Of a stretch of 64,000 bases of DNA, positions 30,920 to 39,985 are shown in pieces (the first letter of the stretch is position 1; each line of letters opens with the position of its first letter). The notes beneath the pieces are model-generated. The model was not told where the DNA came from, made no database searches, and saw only the letters and a list, made by a program, of their open reading frames with translations. Location: NCBI GenBank assembly GCA_041567315.1, contig JBFGCA010000006.1:1-64000 (forward strand), written 5' to 3'. The position numbers and the translations under genes are program-made. The DNA comes from JBFGCA01 sp041567315. Its GTDB lineage: Bacteria; Acidobacteriota; Thermoanaerobaculia; Multivoradales; JAHEKO01.

Positions 30920-33123
30920 CGGGATGGCGCGGGCCGCCGTGGATGGACTTCACGGATGGCCGCCGGGGCTTGCGAGCTCTGATCGGCTGCTTGCTGGCGG
31001 CCATCGCCACTTCCGGCCGCGATGGCGCGGCCGCAGGCCAGCCGGTCGCCGCTCGGGAGGCGTTGGCCGAGGTTCAGGCCACCGCCACCGCCGGGCTGAG
31101 CGCGCGGGCCGCTGCCCTGGTGCTGAGTGGCCAGGAGGCCGGCGATCTGCCGGTGGCGATGCTGGCCCTGCCGCTTGCCGCTCGGGAGGGTGGCTCGGCG
31201 CCGATTCTGGTGATCGTCGACCTGGACGGCGCCGCCCTGCGGACCACGGCCGGCGAGGCATCGCTCCCGATCGACCTCTACCTCTACGCCCTGGACGAGG
31301 CGGGGAGCGTGCGGGCCCACCTCACCCAGGCGTTCGGGGTCGATCCGGCGCAGCAGTCGCAGCGGCTGGCGAGGGGTGGCGTCAAGTTCGTCGGCCAGCT
31401 TGAGCTGCCGGCCGGCGCCTACACCCTGCGTCTGCTGGTCGTCGAGCGATCGAGCGACCGCTACCGGCTGCGCTCGCTGCCGCTCACCGTGCCGGCCGGG
31501 CCGACGGCGACCGGCCTTTTCGTTGCCGCCCACCCGCCCGGCGACTGGCTCGTGGTGCGCCAGGGATCGGCCTCGCCGGGCTTTGTGCCTGGCCCAACGC
31601 TGGGCTTCGGCTCCTGGCTGCCAGGAGCGGGCAGCGTGGTGGTCGCGGGTGAGCGCGTGGGTCTCGCAGTCGCCTCGGCAACCGAATCGGGTGAGAAGGG
31701 GTGGGACCTGCCGAACCGCGGCTTCGAGGCACGGCTTCAGGGGGAAGCCGGCGAGCCGGTCGCGGTCATGCCGCTGCGGGACCTGCAACCGGCGGGGACC
31801 TTGGCCGGCATCGACTGGAGCAGGGCGGAGCTACCTATCGCCGGGGTGCCCCCCGGCCACTACCGGTTGCGGCTCGCTGCCGCTGGCGACGACCGTTCCG
31901 GGCCCGCTCTGGAGCTGCGCGTCGTCGACAGGGTGGCCGCCGGCTCGACGGGGTACGAGAACGACGCGAGCGAGGTCGCGGCCGCGGCGGTCCTCGGGCT
32001 CGCCGCGAACGGGCTGGAGGGCGATGGACCGCGTACCGTCTACGCCGCCGCCCTGTGGCGGCTGTCGGAGGGCGATCCCCACGCCGTGGCTGGCCTGGCC
32101 GCCACCGAAGACAGCCTGCTGGCCGGTGGCGGCGCCGCTGCCACCGAACGGTTGACCCGCGGCTTTGCCGCCGTTGCCGCGGCGCTGGCCGGGCATGCGC
32201 CCGAGGCGGTGTTGCCGCTCATCGCCCACCACGAGGCGCTGGTGCGCGAGCATTACGCGGCCGGCCGCTACCTGCTGGCCCGCCACTCGCGGCGTCTGCT
32301 GGGGCGTCTGCTGGACCTGTACTCGGCGACCAGCGGCTCCCCGCGGGCGCCCCGACTGGTGGCCGACGCCCGGCTGGCGCTCGGCGGCCACCTGCTTGCT
32401 ATCGGCGCCCACCAGCAGGCCCGACAGCTTTGCGAGCGGGCGATCGACGCCGACCCGAGCCACTCGGAGGCGTTGCTGCTCCTCGCCGCCATCGACGAGG
32501 CTCTCGGGGACTATCCGGCAGCGGTCCGCCGCTTGCGGCCGGTGGTCGAAACCGGCGCCGGACCCGCCGAGGCGGCCCTGCGGCTGGCGGTCAACCTGCG
32601 CCGGACCGGCGACCCGGCCGCGGCTCTGCCGCTGCTCCGCGGGCTGACGGGAAGCTCGGGCTGGGCCCCGGCGGGCGCGTCGACCGGGGCAGCGGAGAGA
32701 GTCTCGAGCGGAGAGGCCGGTCGAGCGCCGGCCGCGGCGACCGCCGGAGTCCCCGGCTGGGTGGAGGCAGTGGCGCACCAGGAGCTGGCCGACCTGCTGG
32801 TGGAAGCAGGTGACGCGGTCGCCGCCGTCCGGGTGCTCGAGGCCGCTGCCGAGCGCTGGCCCGAGCTCGAGCAGCTCTCGATCCAGCTCCTCGCCACCCT
32901 CGACCGCCTGAAACGCCCGGCCGCGTCGCGGGAGCTGCTTGCCCGGCTCGGCAGCCGGCCCGCCGCGGCCGGGGAGACGCCGCGGCTCATCTACAGCCGC
33001 TGGCCCACGGCTGGAGTCGACGCGGCGCGCCACGAGCTGGCCTCGGCCGCCGCCCACCGTCTCCCCCAGCTGGCGGAGGCTCTGGCAGAGAGCGGCCTGC
33101 TGGGCGATGCGGAGGCACGATGA
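30916..33123 (+). CDS. large secreted TPR-repeat protein between two VWA genes
   Basis: 735 aa. Short N-terminal hydrophobic segment (LRALIGCLLAAIATS), a beta-rich half (about 40-340: YTLRLLVVERSSDRYRLRSLPLTVPAGP and similar), then helical TPR-like repeats (about 350-735: LALGGHLLAIGAHQQARQLCERAIDADPSHSEALLLLAAIDEALGDYPAAVRRL is a clear pair, so is the AHQELADLLVEAGDAVAAVRVLEAAAERWPE region). GTG overlaps the upstream stop (GTGA) and its own stop overlaps the next ATG (ATGA), so the three proteins are translated together and likely work together. Confidence 0.8.
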   Translation: MTGWRGPPWMDFTDGRRGLRALIGCLLAAIATSGRDGAAAGQPVAAREALAEVQATATAGLSARAAALVLSGQEAGDLPVAMLALPLAAREGGSAPILVIVDLDGAALRTTAGEASLPIDLYLYALDEAGSVRAHLTQAFGVDPAQQSQRLARGGVKFVGQLELPAGAYTLRLLVVERSSDRYRLRSLPLTVPAGPTATGLFVAAHPPGDWLVVRQGSASPGFVPGPTLGFGSWLPGAGSVVVAGERVGLAVASATESGEKGWDLPNRGFEARLQGEAGEPVAVMPLRDLQPAGTLAGIDWSRAELPIAGVPPGHYRLRLAAAGDDRSGPALELRVVDRVAAGSTGYENDASEVAAAAVLGLAANGLEGDGPRTVYAAALWRLSEGDPHAVAGLAATEDSLLAGGGAAATERLTRGFAAVAAALAGHAPEAVLPLIAHHEALVREHYAAGRYLLARHSRRLLGRLLDLYSATSGSPRAPRLVADARLALGGHLLAIGAHQQARQLCERAIDADPSHSEALLLLAAIDEALGDYPAAVRRLRPVVETGAGPAEAALRLAVNLRRTGDPAAALPLLRGLTGSSGWAPAGASTGAAERVSSGEAGRAPAAATAGVPGWVEAVAHQELADLLVEAGDAVAAVRVLEAAAERWPELEQLSIQLLATLDRLKRPAASRELLARLGSRPAAAGETPRLIYSRWPTAGVDAARHELASAAAHRLPQLAEALAESGLLGDAEAR

Positions 33124-34331
33124 GGGCGACGGTGTGGTGGAGGGCCGGCCGCCGATCGATTCTCTCGCTGGTTGCTCTGGCAACGAGCCTCGCCGCCTCG
33201 CCGGCGGCCGGCGAGATGGTGGTCACTTTCGACAGTCCGAGCCCTTTCGACCCGGTCCGCGGCGAGGTCGAGATCGCGGCCGCCGTGGGCGGCGCCGAGG
33301 CTGTCGAGCGGGTGGTCTTCTCGGTCGACGGCATGGCGGTGGGCGAGCGCGTGCGGCCTCCATACCGGCTGACCGTCGACGTCGGCCCCGACAACGCCGA
33401 GCACACCTTCGTGGTGGTGGCCTACGGAGTGGCCGGCGGCCGCGCCACCGCCAGCCGCACCACCCCGCGGCTGCGGATCGACGAGGAGATCTCGGTCAGC
33501 CTCCAGCAGTTCTACGTCACCGTCAGCCGGGCGGGCGGCCGCGTCCTCGATCTCGCCGCCGGCGAGTTCGAGCTTCTCGAAGACGGCCGGCCCCGCGAGC
33601 TGGTCACCTTCGCCCGCGGCGACGTGCCGTTCACCGCCGTGGTGCTGGTGGACGCCAGCGTCAGCATGGCGGGAGAGAAACTGGCGGCGGCCCTGGAGGG
33701 CGCGCGGTCGTTCTTCGACGGCATGAGGCCGCTGGACGAGGGCCGGCTGGTCGCCTTTTCCGACCGCACCCTCCACGCCACGCCGTTCACCAGCTTTCCC
33801 GAGGTGCTGAGCGCCGGGCTCGACCGGGTCCGCGCCCGCGGTGGCACCACCCTCAACGACCAGCTCTACCTGGCCCTCCGGATGCTCGAGGCCCGCCAGG
33901 GCCGCCGCGTGGTGCTGCTGCTCTCCGACGGGGTCGACTCGCACAGCGTGCTCTCGATGGCCGACGCCCTGGCCCTGGTGCGCCGCAGCCAGGCGCTGGT
34001 CTACTGGCTGCGCCTTCCCTACGCCGGTGGCGCCGCCGCGGGCGATACGCCGGTGCTCACGACCGCCTGGCGGAGCAGCGCCGACTACCGCAGCGAGCTG
34101 CGTCTGCTGCGCCGCGCCGTCGCCGACAGCGGCGGCCGCACCCGCACCCTGGCCTCGACCGAGGGCATCCCGGAGGCCTTCGCCGAGATCCTCGCCGAGC
34201 TGCGCGACCAGTACGTCCTCGGTTTCTACCCTGACGACCCCCGCCACGACGGCTCCTGGCGCCGCGTCCGCATCGCCGTCCGCCGCCCCGGCCTCGAAGT
34301 CCGCGCCCGTGACGGCTATCTCGACGACTGA
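33120..34331 (+). CDS. VWA-domain secreted protein with intact MIDAS
   Basis: 403 aa. Signal peptide (about 1-31), a beta-sandwich domain (about 32-125: EMVVTFDSPSPFDPVRGEVEI), then a VWA domain (about 155-400) with VVLVDASVSM giving the metal-ion site DxSxS, a threonine in RGGTTLNDQ and LLLSDGVDSHS. The closing segment QYVLGFYPDDPRHDGSWRRVRIAVRRPGLEVRARDGY is characteristic of VWFA-related acidobacterial proteins. Unlike its partner two genes upstream, it should bind divalent metal. Third gene of an overlapping operon. Confidence 0.88.
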   Translation: MRATVWWRAGRRSILSLVALATSLAASPAAGEMVVTFDSPSPFDPVRGEVEIAAAVGGAEAVERVVFSVDGMAVGERVRPPYRLTVDVGPDNAEHTFVVVAYGVAGGRATASRTTPRLRIDEEISVSLQQFYVTVSRAGGRVLDLAAGEFELLEDGRPRELVTFARGDVPFTAVVLVDASVSMAGEKLAAALEGARSFFDGMRPLDEGRLVAFSDRTLHATPFTSFPEVLSAGLDRVRARGGTTLNDQLYLALRMLEARQGRRVVLLLSDGVDSHSVLSMADALALVRRSQALVYWLRLPYAGGAAAGDTPVLTTAWRSSADYRSELRLLRRAVADSGGRTRTLASTEGIPEAFAEILAELRDQYVLGFYPDDPRHDGSWRRVRIAVRRPGLEVRARDGYLDD

Positions 34332-34386
34332 GGGCCGAGCTCCTGCGGTCACCGCGCCTTCGGGCGCAGGCTAGGATGGACCGGGG

Positions 34387-35160
34387 ATGCGGATCGCCAC
34401 CTGGAACGTCAACGGGCTGCGGGCGCGGCTCGACTTCGTGCTGCACTGGCTGGGGGCGCGGCGGCCGGACCTGGTGGGGCTGCAGGAGCTCAAGCTCGAC
34501 GACGAGCAGTTCCCGCGCGACGAGCTGGCGGCGGCCGGCTACCGGGCGGTGCTCCACGGCCAGAAGGCCTGGAACGGGGTGGCGGTGCTGGCCCGCGAGG
34601 CGCTCGAGACGGTGCAGACCGGGCTCCCCGGGCAGGAAGAGCAGGGTGCGCGGCTGCTCACCGCCGACTGCGGCGAGCTACGGATGACCACCCTCTACTG
34701 CCCCAACGGCAAACAGGTCGAGCACGAGGACTTCGGGCGCAAGCTGGACTGGCTCGACGCGCTGGTCGATCACTTGGCGGCGGCCCACGACCCCGAGCGG
34801 CCGCACGTCGTGTGCGGCGACTTCAACCTCTGCCCGGCGCCGCTCGACAGCTGGAACGAGGCGGGTCTCGAGGGCCGCATCTTCCACACCGACGAGGAGC
34901 GGGTCAGGTTCCGGCGGCTGCTGGAGCTGGGTCTGGCCGACCTGTTCCGGCAGCTCCATCCGGAGCTCCAGGCCTTCTCCTGGTGGGACTACCGCGCCGG
35001 CGCCTTCCACAAGAACCAGGGGTTGAGGATCGACTTCCTGCTGGGGACCGCGCCGCTCGCCGCCCGGCTCGAGGGGGCCCAGATCGACCGCGACTACCGC
35101 AAGAAGAAGGACGGGCTGATTCCGTCCGACCACGCGCCGGTGATCGTCGATCTGCGCTAG
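34387..35160 (+). CDS. xth: exodeoxyribonuclease III
   Basis: 257 aa, AP endonuclease / 3'-exonuclease of base excision repair. MRIATWNVNGLRARL with the Asn ligand, LQELKLDD with the metal-binding Glu, CGDFNLCPAP with the catalytic Asp/Asn pair, and PSDHAPVIVDL with the catalytic Asp-His are all present. A TAGGAT hexamer ends 9 bases before ATG, so the leader is very short; GGGG directly precedes ATG. Confidence 0.96.
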   Translation: MRIATWNVNGLRARLDFVLHWLGARRPDLVGLQELKLDDEQFPRDELAAAGYRAVLHGQKAWNGVAVLAREALETVQTGLPGQEEQGARLLTADCGELRMTTLYCPNGKQVEHEDFGRKLDWLDALVDHLAAAHDPERPHVVCGDFNLCPAPLDSWNEAGLEGRIFHTDEERVRFRRLLELGLADLFRQLHPELQAFSWWDYRAGAFHKNQGLRIDFLLGTAPLAARLEGAQIDRDYRKKKDGLIPSDHAPVIVDLR

Positions 35161-35193
35161 CGGCCCGCCGGCGGTCCGCCTCGCACCGCGGAC

Positions 35194-35202
35194 TGCTAGA
35201 AT
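35194..35202 (+). promoter_or_regulatory. extended -10 TGC-TAGAAT, with a leader hairpin, for the serine/glycerate operon
   Basis: TGCTAGAAT matches an extended -10. The ~55-base leader contains a 7-bp-stem hairpin CCGGCCG/CGGCCGG (35222-35238) immediately before the AAAGGAG ribosome site. The stem could influence mRNA stability or ribosome access. Confidence 0.5.
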
Positions 35203-35260
35203 TCCGGCGCTGCAGATCGCTCCGGCCGGTTCGGCCGGAGGTCACGAAAGGAGCTTCAGG

Positions 35261-36559
35261 GTGGCCCTCTTCGCCGGCCGCATGGCGGCCCTGGGAACCG
35301 AGAACGCCTTCAAGCTGGGCGACGACATCCAGCGCTGCGTGGAGCGCGGGATGGACGTGGTGCGCTTGAATCTCGGCGAGCCCGACTTCGACAGCGCCCC
35401 GCACATCAACCGCGCCGCCATCGAGCAGATCGAGGCCGGCAACTCGCACTACTGCGACCCGGCCGGCATCCGTCCGCTGCGCGAGACCATCGCCCGGCAC
35501 GTGGAGCGCACCCGGGGTCTGGAGACCGACCCCGACCGGGTGGTGGTCACCCCCGGGGCCAAGCCGCCGATCGGCTACACCCTCCAGACCTACGTCGATC
35601 CGGGCGACGAGGTGATCTACCCCAGCCCGGGCTTCCCGATCTACGAGTCGTGGGTGACCTTCGCCGGCGCCAAGCCGGTGCCGCTCCATCTGTCCGAGGA
35701 GCGCGGCTTCGAGTTCACGCCGGAGGACCTGGCGGCGCTGCTGAGCCCGCGCACCAAGCTGATCATCCTGTGCTCGCCCTCCAATCCCACCGGCGGCGTG
35801 CTGTCCAAGGCGACCCTCGACGGGGTGGCGCGGGTGGTGCGCGAGCGCTGCTCGCCGGAGACCCGCCTCTACACCGACGAGGTCTACGAGCACATCCTGT
35901 TCGACGGCGCCGAGCACCACTCGATCGCCAGCTGCGAAGGAATGGCCGAGCGCACCGTGCTGGTCAGCGGCCACTCCAAGGGCTTCGCGATGACCGGCTG
36001 GCGGCTGGGCTGGGCGGTGCTCCCCACGCGCCAGGAGGCGGCCCGCTTCAAGCAGCTCAACATCAACATCATCTCTTGCGTGCCGCCGTTCATCCAGGAG
36101 GCGGGGCGGGTGGCCTACGAGAGCCCGGAGCTGGCCCCGACGGTCGGGCGGATGGTGAGCGCCTTCGAGGAGCGGCGCGACTGGGTGGTGCCGGCGCTCA
36201 ACTCGATCGACGGGGTGAAGTGCCAGAACCCCAAGGGGGCGTTCTACGTCTTCCCCAACGTCGCCGGGGCCTGCGAGCGGTTGGGGATCTTCGAGGCCTG
36301 GGAGCGGCTGGCGCCGGCCGCCCGCAAGCGCACCACGCCGGCCGGCATGCTCCAGATGTTCGTGCTCTACCGCTACGGCGTGGCGACCATGGACCGGGCC
36401 TCGTTCGGCGCCATCGGCTCGGAGGGGCAGCACTTCCTGCGGCTGTCGATCGCCACCAGCCTCGAACGGCTGCAGGAGGGCGTCCGCCGGCTGGCGCAGG
36501 CGGTCGACGACCGGGCCGGGTTCGAGGCCTTCCTGGAGGAGGAGCGGCTGTGGGACTGA
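35261..36559 (+). CDS. PLP-dependent aminotransferase, class I/II
   Basis: 432 aa, fold-type I. NLGEPDFDSAPHI opens the substrate region, SPSNPTGGVLS holds the conserved Asn, YTDEVYEHILFDG the Asp that binds the pyridine nitrogen, and SGHSKGFAMTGWRLGW the PLP lysine K240; a C-terminal Arg (LRLSIATS) should bind the carboxylate. The start is GTG with AAAGGAG. The next two genes act on hydroxypyruvate and glycerate, so serine (with pyruvate or another keto acid as acceptor) is a reasonable substrate guess; aspartate or alanine aminotransferase is the alternative. It overlaps the next gene by ten bases. The C-terminal part is about 30 residues longer than the usual 400. Confidence 0.88.
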   Translation: MALFAGRMAALGTENAFKLGDDIQRCVERGMDVVRLNLGEPDFDSAPHINRAAIEQIEAGNSHYCDPAGIRPLRETIARHVERTRGLETDPDRVVVTPGAKPPIGYTLQTYVDPGDEVIYPSPGFPIYESWVTFAGAKPVPLHLSEERGFEFTPEDLAALLSPRTKLIILCSPSNPTGGVLSKATLDGVARVVRERCSPETRLYTDEVYEHILFDGAEHHSIASCEGMAERTVLVSGHSKGFAMTGWRLGWAVLPTRQEAARFKQLNINIISCVPPFIQEAGRVAYESPELAPTVGRMVSAFEERRDWVVPALNSIDGVKCQNPKGAFYVFPNVAGACERLGIFEAWERLAPAARKRTTPAGMLQMFVLYRYGVATMDRASFGAIGSEGQHFLRLSIATSLERLQEGVRRLAQAVDDRAGFEAFLEEERLWD

Positions 36560-37584
36560 GCGAAGTGGAGGTCTTCGTCACCCGCCGGATCCCGGCCCCG
36601 GGTCTCGAGGTGCTGCGCGAGGCGGGGGTCGAGTTCGAGATCTGCCAGCAGGACGAGGAGCAGGGCGTCTCGCGGGCCGAGCTGCTCGACGGGGTGAAGC
36701 GCTGCAAGGTGCTGCTGCCGCTGCTCACCGAGCCGGTCGACCGCGAGGTCCTCGCCCACCCCAACCTGCTGGGCGTCGCCAACATGGCGGTGGGCTTCAA
36801 CAACATCGAAGTCGAGACCGCCACCGAGCTGGGAGTGCCGGTCTCCAACACCCCCGGGGTGCTGACCGACACCACCGCCGACCTCACCTGGGCGATGCTG
36901 CTGGCCCTCGCCCGCCGGGTGCCGCAGGCCCACAACTACATGGTGGCCGGCCGCTACAAGCTCTGGGGCCCCAACCTCTTCCTGGGCGCCGACGTCGGCC
37001 CCGGCGCCGACGGCCGGCGCAAGGTGCTGGGGATCGTCGGCTACGGGCGGATCGGCGAGGCGGTGGCCCGCCGCGCCGTGGGCTTCGGCATGGACGTGCT
37101 GGCCTTCGATCCCTACAACCGCGAAGGCGTCGAGGGCAGCGAGTACGCCCGCTGGGCGGATCTTCCCGCGCTGCTGGCCAAGAGCGACTTTGTCTCGCTC
37201 CATCCGCTCCTCACCGAGGAGACCCATCACCTGATCGGCGCCGAAGAGCTCGGCGCCATGAAGCCGACCGCCTACCTGATCAACGCCTCGCGGGGTCCGG
37301 TGGTGGATGAGAAGGCCCTCGTCGAGGCGCTCCGCGACGGCCGCATCGCCGGCGCCGCCCTCGACGTCTACGAGGACGAGCCGGCGATGGCGCCGGGCCT
37401 CGCCGAGCTGGACAACGTCGTGCTGCTGCCCCACATCGCCAGCGCCAGCAACGACACCCGCGGCCGCATGGCGACCATGGCGGCGACCAACGCCATCGCC
37501 CACCTGCGCGGCGAGCGCGCCCCCAACCCGGTCAACCCCGAGGTCTACGACACCGAGGCCTACCGCCGGCGGGTCGCCGGGTAA
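36550..37584 (+). CDS. D-glycerate dehydrogenase / hydroxypyruvate reductase (D-2-hydroxyacid dehydrogenase family)
   Basis: 344 aa. NAD-binding VLGIVGYGRIGEAVARRA, catalytic Arg in NASRGPVVDE, Glu in DVYEDEP and His in LLPHIAS are all present; VGFNNIEVETATELGVPVSNTPGVLTDTTADL is typical of the glyoxylate/hydroxypyruvate branch. GTG 36550 overlaps the aminotransferase by ten bases with AGGAG upstream; GTG 36565 is an alternative. With the glycerate kinase 197 bases later, hydroxypyruvate would be reduced to glycerate and phosphorylated. Confidence 0.9.
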   Translation: MGLSEVEVFVTRRIPAPGLEVLREAGVEFEICQQDEEQGVSRAELLDGVKRCKVLLPLLTEPVDREVLAHPNLLGVANMAVGFNNIEVETATELGVPVSNTPGVLTDTTADLTWAMLLALARRVPQAHNYMVAGRYKLWGPNLFLGADVGPGADGRRKVLGIVGYGRIGEAVARRAVGFGMDVLAFDPYNREGVEGSEYARWADLPALLAKSDFVSLHPLLTEETHHLIGAEELGAMKPTAYLINASRGPVVDEKALVEALRDGRIAGAALDVYEDEPAMAPGLAELDNVVLLPHIASASNDTRGRMATMAATNAIAHLRGERAPNPVNPEVYDTEAYRRRVAG

Positions 37585-37780
37585 GAGGCCCCGTGGTCGG
37601 CGTCGCGCGGATCGGCCCCGGCGAGCGCGGCGGGTCCGAGTACCGGGTGCCGCAGACACGGTACCCCGGGAACACCGTGAACCGTCGGCAAAGCCGCAGA
37701 CGGTCTCGCCGTGCCGGCAAATGGGGGTGCGGACCTCCAGATCCGGCTGCTCGAGCCGGCGGGCGCTAGGAGGCGCCGCA

Positions 37781-39100
37781 GTGGCGACCGCCGGACAGCG
37801 CCTTCGGGAAGACGCCCGGGCCTGTCTGCGGGCGGCGATCGCGGCGGTCGAGCCCGAGGCGCTGGTGCGCCGGCACCTTCAGGCCGTCGGCTGGGATGAG
37901 GTGTCGGGCCGGGTGCGGGTGGCGGCGGTCGGCAAGGCCGCGGCGGCGATGGCAGCCGGGGCGCGGGCAGAGCTGGGTAGGGTGATCAGCAGCGGGGTGG
38001 TGCTGGCCCCGCGGGGCGCGGGCACCGTGCAGCCAGCGGGTGGCGATCCCTGGCAGGTCCTCGAGGGCGGCCACCCGGTGCCCGACGAGGGGAGCGTTGC
38101 CGGGGCGCGGGCGGTGCAGGAACTGGCGGCCGCCAACGAGGCCGGCGACCTCTTGCTCTGCCTGCTCTCGGGCGGCGGCTCGGCCCTGATGACGCTGCCC
38201 GCCGAGGGCCTGTCGCTGGCCGACCTGCAGGCGACCACCGAGGCGCTCCTGGCCGCCGGCGCCGACATCGGCGAGCTCAACACGGTCCGCAAACACCTCG
38301 AAGTGCTCAAGGGTGGCGGTCTGGCTCGCCAGGCAGCGCCCGGCCGCGTCCTCGGCCTCGTGCTCTCCGACGTCGTGGGCGACCGCCTCGACGTCATCGC
38401 CTCGGGGCCGCTGTCACCCGATCCCACCACCTACGCGGAGGCGATCGCCGTCCTCGAGCGGCGGGAGGTCTGGCCGTCCCTACCCGACGACGTGCGGCGC
38501 CATCTCCGCCGGGGCGAGCGGAGCGAGGCCCCCGAGACCGCAAAGCCCGGCGACCCCTGCTTCGAGCACGTCGAGGTGCGGGTCATCGGCAACAACCGCC
38601 TGGCCGCCGAGGCCGCCCTCGCCGAGGCCCGCCGCCGCGGCTACGCCACCCTCCTGCTCACCACCTTCCTGACCGGCGAAGCCCGCCAGGTCGGCGCCTG
38701 GCTGGCCGCGCTGGCCCGCGAAGTCCGTGCGAGCGGCCAGCCCTTGCCGGCGCCGGCCTGCCTGGTGACGGCCGGCGAGACCACCGTCACCGTCACCGGC
38801 CGCGGCCGCGGCGGCCGCAACCAGGAGGTCGCCCTCGGTGCCGCGCTCGCCCTCGCCGGCTGCCTGGACGTCCTCGTCGCCTCCCTCGGCACCGACGGCG
38901 TCGACGGCCCCACCGGCGCCGCCGGCGCCCTGGCCGACGGCGAGACCCTCCACCGTGCCCGCTCCCTGGGCCTCGATGCCCGCCAGGCCCTCGCCGACAA
39001 CGACAGCTACCCCTTCTTCGCCGCCCTCGACGACCTCATCCACACCGGCCCCACCGGAACCAACGTCATGGACCTTCAACTGACACTGATCGCCGAATGA
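37781..39100 (+). CDS. glycerate 2-kinase (DUF4147/MOFRL type)
   Basis: 439 aa. It phosphorylates D-glycerate at position 2 to give 2-phosphoglycerate. N-terminal domain with VAAVGKAAAAMAAG, LEGGHPVPDEGS and LLSGGGSALMTLPAEGLSL; C-terminal MOFRL domain with GRGRGGRNQEVALGAALAL, GTDGVDGPTGAAGA and HTGPTGTNVMDLQL. GTG start with TAGGAGG eight bases upstream. The 196-bp gap before it holds small inverted repeats but no gene. It completes a serine-to-glycolysis route with the two upstream genes. Confidence 0.92.
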   Translation: MATAGQRLREDARACLRAAIAAVEPEALVRRHLQAVGWDEVSGRVRVAAVGKAAAAMAAGARAELGRVISSGVVLAPRGAGTVQPAGGDPWQVLEGGHPVPDEGSVAGARAVQELAAANEAGDLLLCLLSGGGSALMTLPAEGLSLADLQATTEALLAAGADIGELNTVRKHLEVLKGGGLARQAAPGRVLGLVLSDVVGDRLDVIASGPLSPDPTTYAEAIAVLERREVWPSLPDDVRRHLRRGERSEAPETAKPGDPCFEHVEVRVIGNNRLAAEAALAEARRRGYATLLLTTFLTGEARQVGAWLAALAREVRASGQPLPAPACLVTAGETTVTVTGRGRGGRNQEVALGAALALAGCLDVLVASLGTDGVDGPTGAAGALADGETLHRARSLGLDARQALADNDSYPFFAALDDLIHTGPTGTNVMDLQLTLIAE

Positions 39101-39139
39101 CGTTCAACTGTCTGAAGAGGCAATTTGGCAGGTACGTGT

Positions 39140-39308
39140 CTAGGAGCCCGTGGTGGAAGTCCGCCCGCCCGTCTGGCGGCGGGGCGGAGCCGTCTGCGGC
39201 GTTGCCGCTCCTCGACAACGGCCCGGCATTGCCTGCGTCGCGGCGCCTGGCATCCGGCCCCGCCGCGCTCGCCAGCCGACCCGACCGACTTCCACCACGG
39301 ACTCCTAG
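39140..39308. mobile_element. hairpin MITE family 1, long copy B (best preserved)
   Basis: Both ends read CTAG, and the sequence between the two TA dinucleotides is 163 bp with 19-bp terminal inverted repeats GGAGYCCGTGGTGGAAGTC (one mismatch). The core (39197-39247) includes GGCGTTGCCGCTCCTCGAC and GGCATTGCCTGCGTCGC. Flanks suggest the original site was GTGTCTAGCCCAC. It lies between the convergent glycerate kinase and methyltransferase genes and encodes no convincing protein. Confidence 0.88.
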
Positions 39309-39336
39309 CCCACGGTGAGTCGAGGGTGCGCCGACC

Positions 39337-39969
39337 TCAGCGCTCGAAGAGCAGGCAGTAGCGCTCGGCGTCGCCGTTCCAGTCGTCGTGGCGGGCGACG
39401 AGCGTGAAGCCCGCCCCTTCCATTTCGGCGATCAGGTCTTCGGGGCCGATGCCGTGGCCGCCGCGCTTTGGCACGTCCGGCAGCTCGCGCCAGTGCTTCT
39501 GGGGCACGATGTCGATGATCGCGATGCGGCCGCCGGGCCTGAGGGCCTCGCGGAGGCTGGCCCGCATGCTCTCGGGGTCGGTGAAGTGGTGGTAGACCAT
39601 CCGCAGCAGCACGGCGTCGCAGCAGCCGGCCGGCAGGCCGGTGTTCTCCTGGTCGCCGAGTCGCACGTTCACCTGCGGCAGCTCCGAGGCCACCGCGCGC
39701 CGCAGCTTGCGGACCAGTTTCCGCTCCACCTCGGTGGCCCAGACCCGCCCCTCGGCCCCGACCCGCTGGGCCAGCTCGCGGGTCCACTCGCCGTCGCCGG
39801 CCCCCACGTCGGCGACGTGCATTCCCTCCACGATCCCCAGGACCGCCGTGATCCTGTCGCCCTCATCCTCGGTGTCGCCGCGGGCCTGACCGCACCCGCT
39901 GACGAGCAGCGGTACCAGGAGCGCCAGCACCTGCAGGCGACGCGGGGCGGTCTGCGGGAGCGTGATCAT
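39337..39969 (-). CDS. exported class I SAM-dependent methyltransferase, lipoprotein
   Basis: 210 aa. Lipoprotein signal with lipobox LVSGC (Cys about residue 26), followed by a Rossmann methyltransferase: HVADVGAGDGEWTRELAQ (SAM loop), VWATEVERKL, LGDQENTGLPAGCCDAVLLRMVYHHF, LRPGGRIAIID. A methyltransferase carrying an export signal is uncommon though such lipoprotein forms recur in environmental genomes. Substrate unknown. ATG with GGAGGGG upstream. Downstream of it lies MITE copy B, then the convergent glycerate kinase gene. Confidence 0.85.
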   Translation of the reverse strand: MITLPQTAPRRLQVLALLVPLLVSGCGQARGDTEDEGDRITAVLGIVEGMHVADVGAGDGEWTRELAQRVGAEGRVWATEVERKLVRKLRRAVASELPQVNVRLGDQENTGLPAGCCDAVLLRMVYHHFTDPESMRASLREALRPGGRIAIIDIVPQKHWRELPDVPKRGGHGIGPEDLIAEMEGAGFTLVARHDDWNGDAERYCLLFER

Positions 39970-39985
39970 CCCTACCCCTCCGATC

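Noticed and set aside
39097..39361. Small ORFs across MITE copy B reading ALPLLDNGPALPASRR
   Set aside because: Open frames exist in several phases because of high GC; no start with a ribosome site, and the copies differ at positions without codon bias.
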